From: an uncultured Roseicyclus sp.
GTDB taxonomy: Bacteria > Pseudomonadota > Alphaproteobacteria > Rhodobacterales > Rhodobacteraceae
Direction of reading: 5' to 3'
Assembly: GCA_947500415.1 (NCBI GenBank)
Contig: CANMRT010000001.1
Span: 1,452,982 to 1,516,981, forward strand
DNA length: 64,000 nucleotides
Shown: in pieces, positions 60,035 to 64,000 of the stretch
Layout: every line of letters starts with the position of its first letter
How positions within the stretch are numbered: the stretch's first letter is position 1
Notes under the pieces: model-generated
Seen by the model: only the letters and a program-made list of their open reading frames with translations
Told to the model about the DNA's origin: nothing
The model's database searches: none
Made by a program: the position numbers and the translations under genes

Positions 60035-60484
60035 ATGAAGGGTTTTCCTGATCTCCCGCCCCTGTGGCTGCTCCTGTTCATGGCCTTGGCTTGGGGCCTT
60101 GCTCGCTTCGCACCGCTTGCCGAAACGGTCGATCCGCTGCTGCAACGCTTTGGCATGATGATGGCCGGTCTGGGCGTCGCGTTCATTTTTTGGGCGGCGG
60201 CGTGGTTTTGGAAAAAGAAGACCACGATCGAGCCCCACCATGCCCCTGGCACATTGATCGTTGAGGGGCCCTACCGGCTAAGCCGCAATCCCATATACCT
60301 TGGGATGCTTTTGATATTGTTTGGGCAAATCATGTGGCTGTCGGCCCTGACGCCTGCGATCCTGCTGCCATTCTTCTACACGATTCTGACGATCCGTTTT
60401 GCGATCCCTGAGGAAATTGCGCTGGCAGACACCTTCGGCGACGAGGGCGTGGCCTATCTGGAGGCGACAAGACGCTGGATTTGA
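60035..60484 (+). CDS. Isoprenylcysteine carboxyl methyltransferase-like membrane protein
   Basis: A 149-residue membrane protein with about four helices. The SAM-binding signature of the ICMT/PEMT group is present: GTLIVEGPYRLSRNPIYLGM, followed by the late motif FGDEGVAYLEATRRW. In bacteria this group methylates unknown lipids or proteins. The start could be 60026 or 60035; neither has a clear ribosome-binding site. Confidence 0.85.
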   Translation: MKGFPDLPPLWLLLFMALAWGLARFAPLAETVDPLLQRFGMMMAGLGVAFIFWAAAWFWKKKTTIEPHHAPGTLIVEGPYRLSRNPIYLGMLLILFGQIMWLSALTPAILLPFFYTILTIRFAIPEEIALADTFGDEGVAYLEATRRWI

Positions 60485-60579
60485 AGGGGCTTGTTACATC
60501 CCCTCGCAAAGGCTTGATTAGCAAATCTGCCCCCCATGGCCTACTTCAGGCGCGTAGGGACACCAGCAGTACAACAGGC

Positions 60580-61287
60580 ATGAATATGCGACAGCTTACT
60601 TTGATGGCAGCACTGGGCGGCAGCATTGCCGCGGCACCGGCATTGGCCGACGGCCCAGTTGTCGTGGAATTGTTCACCTCACAAGGCTGCGCCTCGTGCC
60701 CGCCGGCGGATGAATTGCTGGCGGAATTGGCGACCCGTGATGATGTCATCGCGTTGGCCCTGCACGTCGACTACTGGGATTATATCGGGTGGGCTGATAC
60801 GTTCGCCGACCCTGCGTTCACCGAGCGACAGCATCACTATGCCCACACCGCTGGGTCTACTGTCGTCTACACGCCTCAGATGGTGATCGGAGGCGTCGAT
60901 CACGTTGTCGGCACCCGACCTATGGAGGTTGCCGATCAGATCGCGGCCCATCGCGCAGCCCCGAACCCGGTCATGGTTGAGGCCGTCGAGGCCGGAGACG
61001 GTTGGCAAGTGCGCGCTACTTGGACTGGTGCCAGCAGCGATATGCCAGAGATGATGGTGCAAGTTGTCAGCTATTTGCCCGCGCAGAATATCGAGATCAC
61101 GCGTGGCGAAAATGCCGGGCTGACAACCGAATACCACAACATTGTACAATCGTGGCAGATGGTGGCGAACTGGGCGGGCAATGTGCCGTTCGAGGCCCAA
61201 GTCGCACCAGCGGGCGATTTGCCCCATGTGGTGATCGTGCAGGCCAGCGGCTACGGGGCCATCCTGGGCGCTGCTCGGCTCGACTAA
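60580..61287 (+). CDS. Exported DUF1223 thioredoxin-fold protein
   Basis: A 235-residue exported protein. The signal peptide ends ALA-DGP at about residue 24. The family mark is VVELFTSQGCASCPPADELLAELA, with Cys37-x-x-Cys40 in a thioredoxin-like position, and later VVYTPQMVIGGVDHVVG. DUF1223 proteins are periplasmic; their role is not settled. The track frame begins 33 residues earlier; ATG 60580 or 60586 are the reasonable starts. Convergent with the acyltransferase gene, 3 nt apart. Confidence 0.87.
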   Translation: MNMRQLTLMAALGGSIAAAPALADGPVVVELFTSQGCASCPPADELLAELATRDDVIALALHVDYWDYIGWADTFADPAFTERQHHYAHTAGSTVVYTPQMVIGGVDHVVGTRPMEVADQIAAHRAAPNPVMVEAVEAGDGWQVRATWTGASSDMPEMMVQVVSYLPAQNIEITRGENAGLTTEYHNIVQSWQMVANWAGNVPFEAQVAPAGDLPHVVIVQASGYGAILGAARLD

Positions 61288-61290
61288 GCT

Positions 61291-62259
61291 TCAGCCGTAA
61301 GTCGCCGCCCTCGTTTCGGCTTTTTCCTTGCGAGCTGGCTTCCAACGATCATGAACCCAAAACCATTGATCCGGTGATGAGAACACCCGTGCGGCCAGGC
61401 TATCGTTGAGTGCTTGGGTCATTGTGCGGGCGTCGGAATGGGGGATGGGTGCTTCAAGCTCAATCGTGAAGTCGAGGCCGTTTTCGCATCGCGTGGAGTA
61501 GATCGGGATCAGGAGCGCGTCGTATTTCAAGGCCATCTCGGCCGCTGCGGGCGAGGTCGGGGCAGGCTGGCCCATGAAATCGTGAATCGGGCCGCCGAAG
61601 AAATATTGGTCGATCAGGATCGCCCCCTGACCTCCGCCGCGCAGGTGTTTGACAAAGCCTGCCAAGCCGCGCCTGTCGCGTGAAAACGCGCCACCGCCGA
61701 CGTTTTCGATTGTCGCGATGTAGTGGTCGTTCAGGAAATCGTTGTTGAGGGGACGGTAAAGCCCACCCATCTGATAGCCGCGCGCATTCAACGCTGCACG
61801 GCCTGCCTGATAATTTCCGAAATGCCCCGAGATGAAGAGGATAGGACGCCCGACAGCGCGCGCCTCCTCTGCTGCGGTCCAACCGGGGCCGGTGGGTTGC
61901 CAGGTTGCGGCGCGGGCCATTTGGTCCTCGGTCGCATAGTTCTCCATCACCACGCGGCCTACGTTATTGGTGACGGAACGGGCAATCTGGCGCCGATCAT
62001 GCTCAGACAATTCCGGCAAGACCATCGCAAGGTTTCGACGCGCCAGCGCCGTCCGTCCGGTGAGGGGGCCAACGACGGTCGCAAAGAACCACCCCATGGA
62101 TGCCACGCGCATACGGTGTGGCAGGCGCAATGCGCACCAGATGAGCCCGCGCCACAGGCGGTCGATCAGCCAATCCCCGGCTGAACGCCCTTGGCGCGGA
62201 TCAGTGGGGGGGCTGGATTGCGCGATGGTTTCGGTTCCGGAATAGCGTCGATGGGGCAA
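61291..62259 (-). CDS. Lysophospholipid/lipid A acyltransferase (LpxL/HtrB-like)
   Basis: A 322-residue membrane-associated acyltransferase of the late lipid A group. An N-terminal amphipathic or membrane segment (LIWCALRLPHRMRVASMGWFFATVVG) leads into the LPLAT fold. The catalytic HX4D/E motif reads HFGNYQ: His146 is present but the acidic residue is Gln151. Downstream marks, GGLYRPLNNDFLN and LIDQYFFGG, are otherwise normal. The family adds secondary acyl chains to lipid A; the Gln makes full activity uncertain. Confidence 0.87.
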   Translation of the reverse strand: MPHRRYSGTETIAQSSPPTDPRQGRSAGDWLIDRLWRGLIWCALRLPHRMRVASMGWFFATVVGPLTGRTALARRNLAMVLPELSEHDRRQIARSVTNNVGRVVMENYATEDQMARAATWQPTGPGWTAAEEARAVGRPILFISGHFGNYQAGRAALNARGYQMGGLYRPLNNDFLNDHYIATIENVGGGAFSRDRRGLAGFVKHLRGGGQGAILIDQYFFGGPIHDFMGQPAPTSPAAAEMALKYDALLIPIYSTRCENGLDFTIELEAPIPHSDARTMTQALNDSLAARVFSSPDQWFWVHDRWKPARKEKAETRAATYG

Positions 62260-62269
62260 GCGCAGACAT

Positions 62270-62288
62270 AAAGCCCACCGTGGGGCTT
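62270..62288 (-). terminator. Terminator of the TIGR01244 gene
   Basis: On the minus strand AAGCCC and GGGCTT pair around a short loop, followed by TATG; the T tract is short. It starts about 25 nt after the stop of the gene at 62314. Confidence 0.55.
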
Positions 62289-62313
62289 CACAAGCGAGGG
62301 CCCGATGTCAGAA

Positions 62314-62748
62314 TTATCCGGTGTTCTGGGCGGCTGCTGCTTCAAGGGCCGGACGCAATTGCTCAAAAGCATAGCCGTAGGACGTGGCCGTCTCGATAAT
62401 CTGGTCCACCGGCACGTGGCCTGCAGCCCCAAAGGCCCAGACAATGGTGCAGCGGTTCCCCGACGCGCAATAGGCGACCACAGGTCCGTCCGAACCTGCG
62501 ATGGCATCGGCCTGTTCATCCACATTATCCTGGGTCAGCGTGTGGCCCTGAAACGGGTTGAACACGTAAGCGATGCCGTGTGCTTCAGCCTCTGCCTGGA
62601 TGGCAGCGGCCTGCAGTGGCGGCGGCACTTCTGTGTCGGGGCGGTTACATATCAGCGTTTTGACGCCCATTTCGGCCAGCGTTGCTACATCCGAGGGCTC
62701 GATCTGAGGGGTGACGGTGTATCCGTCGACAATCTGGCGCAAGTCCAT
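62314..62748 (-). CDS. TIGR01244-family sulfur transferase/phosphatase-like protein
   Basis: A 144-residue protein of the Blh/TIGR01244 group, which has a DSP-like phosphatase fold but is named a sulfur transferase. It starts MDLRQIVDGYTVTPQI and carries the motif CASGNRC. In many alphaproteobacteria these domains lie next to sulfide-oxidation or metallo-hydrolase genes, not the case here. The track's 33-residue extension overlaps the upstream gene and is rejected. Confidence 0.85.
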   Translation of the reverse strand: MDLRQIVDGYTVTPQIEPSDVATLAEMGVKTLICNRPDTEVPPPLQAAAIQAEAEAHGIAYVFNPFQGHTLTQDNVDEQADAIAGSDGPVVAYCASGNRCTIVWAFGAAGHVPVDQIIETATSYGYAFEQLRPALEAAAAQNTG

Positions 62749-62821
62749 GGATGGGGGCTCCGGCTGAGGCGTTTGGATTTCTGCGTGAACCTGCCCGAAA
62801 CCTCGACGAAGGAAAAGGCCT

Positions 62822-63799
62822 TCAACCGCTTGGCAGCAGGTCGACACCCAGTTGTGATGCCATTCCGAGGATGTCGAAAGGCAACCAGTTTTCGATGATC
62901 AGACCGTCTTCATCGAAATGGTAGAAATCCATCACATCCATTCCGACGGATTTGCCGGTGGCTTCGATTCCCAAATAGGGGCCGGTATGAGTGGCATAAA
63001 GGCGTCCGCCCGTCAGTGCGAAAGGACCATCGGCGATGCGCACGAAGTGCCCCCGCGATTCGCGGTCGGGCACCGCGATGCGGAAAGGGATTTGGTGGTT
63101 TTGGCGGAAGCCTTCCACGCCGCGACAGATGCCGATCCCGGCGGCGGCATAATACATGAAATGGGGGTGCCAATGGTCCATGGACAGGTTGGAGACATCG
63201 GCGCCGGGGTTGTTGTTAAGGTTATCGTGCATATCCAGAACGCGGGCCATCGACGCCGCACCACCCGCCGGATCACCTGGCCCCATACGCACTCCTGCGC
63301 CGCCTTTCGGTCCCGGCCAAAGGCCACGTGCGCCAGGCATGGGTGGTAACGGATTGCAGCCCGCCTGATCCATCAGGTCAATCAGGTCTGGCAAGATCCA
63401 ACTGCGTGCGATCTGGCCCGCATCGTTCAGATGATGCACCTCACAAATTCGCAAATGCACCACCCCGCCAGTGGGTTGGATGCCAAGAAGCGGATCCGAG
63501 AATGTGCCCTGCCAATGTCCGAAGGACCCCACAAGCGGCGAATACCGCACCATGTCGGTCCGTGAATCGGGATGATTTTCGCCCGCCAGAAAGATCTCCG
63601 GTCGCCAATCCGCATCGGGCAGGGCACGCGTGAGGGCGCTATAGAACTGGCTGATCTGTTCCGGGCCATGGCTGACTCCCCAGGGATGGGCGATTTGTGC
63701 CTCGGCATCCGGTGCGAAGATCCCCGCAATATCGGCGCCTTGCGCCAAATCCGTTAGATGTGCCCAAATCCGCGCTTTTTCCTGTTCCAAGTCCCGCAT
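62822..63799 (-). CDS. Protein with two SnoaL/NTF2-like domains
   Basis: A 325-residue protein made of two NTF2-like cones (about 15-150 and 195-315), each with the SnoaL-type pattern, for example QISQFYSALTRALPDADWRPEIFL in the first and VEGFRQNHQIPFRIAVPDRE in the second. SnoaL relatives are polyketide cyclases or small-ligand binders; many bacterial members have no known role. The start MRDLEQEKARIW at 63799 follows AGAGGGCAGGC. It is divergent from the ABC ATPase gene at the window end. Confidence 0.85.
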   Translation of the reverse strand: MRDLEQEKARIWAHLTDLAQGADIAGIFAPDAEAQIAHPWGVSHGPEQISQFYSALTRALPDADWRPEIFLAGENHPDSRTDMVRYSPLVGSFGHWQGTFSDPLLGIQPTGGVVHLRICEVHHLNDAGQIARSWILPDLIDLMDQAGCNPLPPMPGARGLWPGPKGGAGVRMGPGDPAGGAASMARVLDMHDNLNNNPGADVSNLSMDHWHPHFMYYAAAGIGICRGVEGFRQNHQIPFRIAVPDRESRGHFVRIADGPFALTGGRLYATHTGPYLGIEATGKSVGMDVMDFYHFDEDGLIIENWLPFDILGMASQLGVDLLPSG

Positions 63800-63906
63800 G
63801 CCTGCCCTCTGGCTTGTCTTTGCAATCCTATGCAAAAGCCTTGCGTCATGGGAAGTCGGCTGTCTAGATGGCTCAAGCGAATTCTCGGGTAAGGGGGGCA
63901 CGACCC

Positions 63907-64000
63907 ATGGCACAGATTCGATTGAAACATGTCTCGAAACGTTGGGGCAGTTTCGTGGGTGTGGATGATTTCCACCTCGATATCGCGGATCAGGAGTTCC
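63907..64000 (+). CDS. ABC transporter ATP-binding protein, CUT1 type (3' end outside window)
   Basis: Only the first 31 codons are visible: MAQIRLKHVSKRWGSF and onward, the usual beginning of MalK/UgpC-like ATPases before Walker A. GGGGGG stands about 8 nt before the ATG. The window ends inside the gene. The divergent SnoaL-like gene may belong to the same locus. Confidence 0.8.
   Translation, partial: MAQIRLKHVSKRWGSFVGVDDFHLDIADQEF

Overview
The window is about 64 kb of GC-rich, gene-dense chromosome from an alphaproteobacterium, almost certainly a marine-type member of the Rhodobacteraceae (Roseobacter group). This rests on family-level recognition: a ccmABCDG block divergent from acnA, an SSS-type histidine kinase with its own response regulator, a DksA lacking the zinc cysteines, an Anbu/transglutaminase/alpha-E/ATP-grasp operon, and several small proteins of a kind I know only from this family. 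No rRNA, tRNA, CRISPR array, intact insertion sequence or prophage was seen. Coordinates come from the ORF track, with many starts moved to the ATG/GTG/TTG that has a ribosome-binding site or a 4-nt ATGA overlap.

Left part (1-6.2 kb): the end of a dihydropyrimidinase gene, a small membrane protein, then an operon for an ABC importer (ATPase, GNAT enzyme, two permeases, periplasmic NMT1/THI5-like binding protein). A 16-bp palindrome close to the RutR consensus lies before the ATPase, which supports a pyrimidine-related role. From 6.2 to 13.7 kb: a small Pro/Ala-rich gene, a 5'-truncated outer-membrane barrel relic, an XRE regulator of the short-chain-fatty-acid type with two tandem operator-like repeats, a response regulator, a small membrane protein, a large symporter-like histidine kinase with a STAC-like linker, and an unlinked FliM/FliN-type protein.

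13.9-25.5 kb is mixed housekeeping: an HpcH/HpaI aldolase, a DUF6778-like lipoprotein, an RlmI-like methyltransferase coupled to a PIN protein, an M48 protease, an M24-fold hydrolase without metal ligands, a VWA protein and a MoxR ATPase separated by envelope-type genes (including a 54-aa membrane protein missed by the ORF track), dksA and an FAD monooxygenase. 25.5-29.5 kb is the Anbu operon. 29.6-37 kb holds dtd with a PfkB kinase, a zinc-ribbon membrane protein, a cytochrome b561-like protein, a P450, a PuuD-type amidotransferase and two secreted proteins that each carry two LCCL domains.

37-50 kb: a translationally coupled repair operon (MBL exonuclease, alpha/beta hydrolase, ATP-dependent DNA ligase), a FliG-like gene, a small cysteine-containing secreted peptide, purB, two small coupled genes, a secreted protein with a C-terminal VHL-beta-like domain, a methyltransferase divergent from a LysR regulator, a solitary UgpE-like permease, and a TetR regulator divergent from a membrane protein with twin palindromic operators. 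49.9-50.8 kb is an AT-rich patch with an unrecognised ORF followed by highly structured repeats.

50.8-64 kb: aatA, an XRE regulator overlapping sdhE, a MarR-like regulator, the ccmABCDG operon (with the 53-aa ccmD gene absent from the ORF track), acnA, a DSP-type phosphatase, an isoprenylcysteine-methyltransferase-like protein, a DUF1223 thioredoxin-fold protein, a lipid A acyltransferase-like protein with an unusual active-site residue, a TIGR01244 protein, a double SnoaL-like protein and the first codons of a CUT1-type ABC ATPase cut by the window end.

The most interesting items are the Anbu operon, the paired double-LCCL proteins, the VHL-like secreted protein, the sensor/regulator block at 7.6-12.4 kb, the repair operon with an inserted hydrolase, and several well-formed operator candidates.
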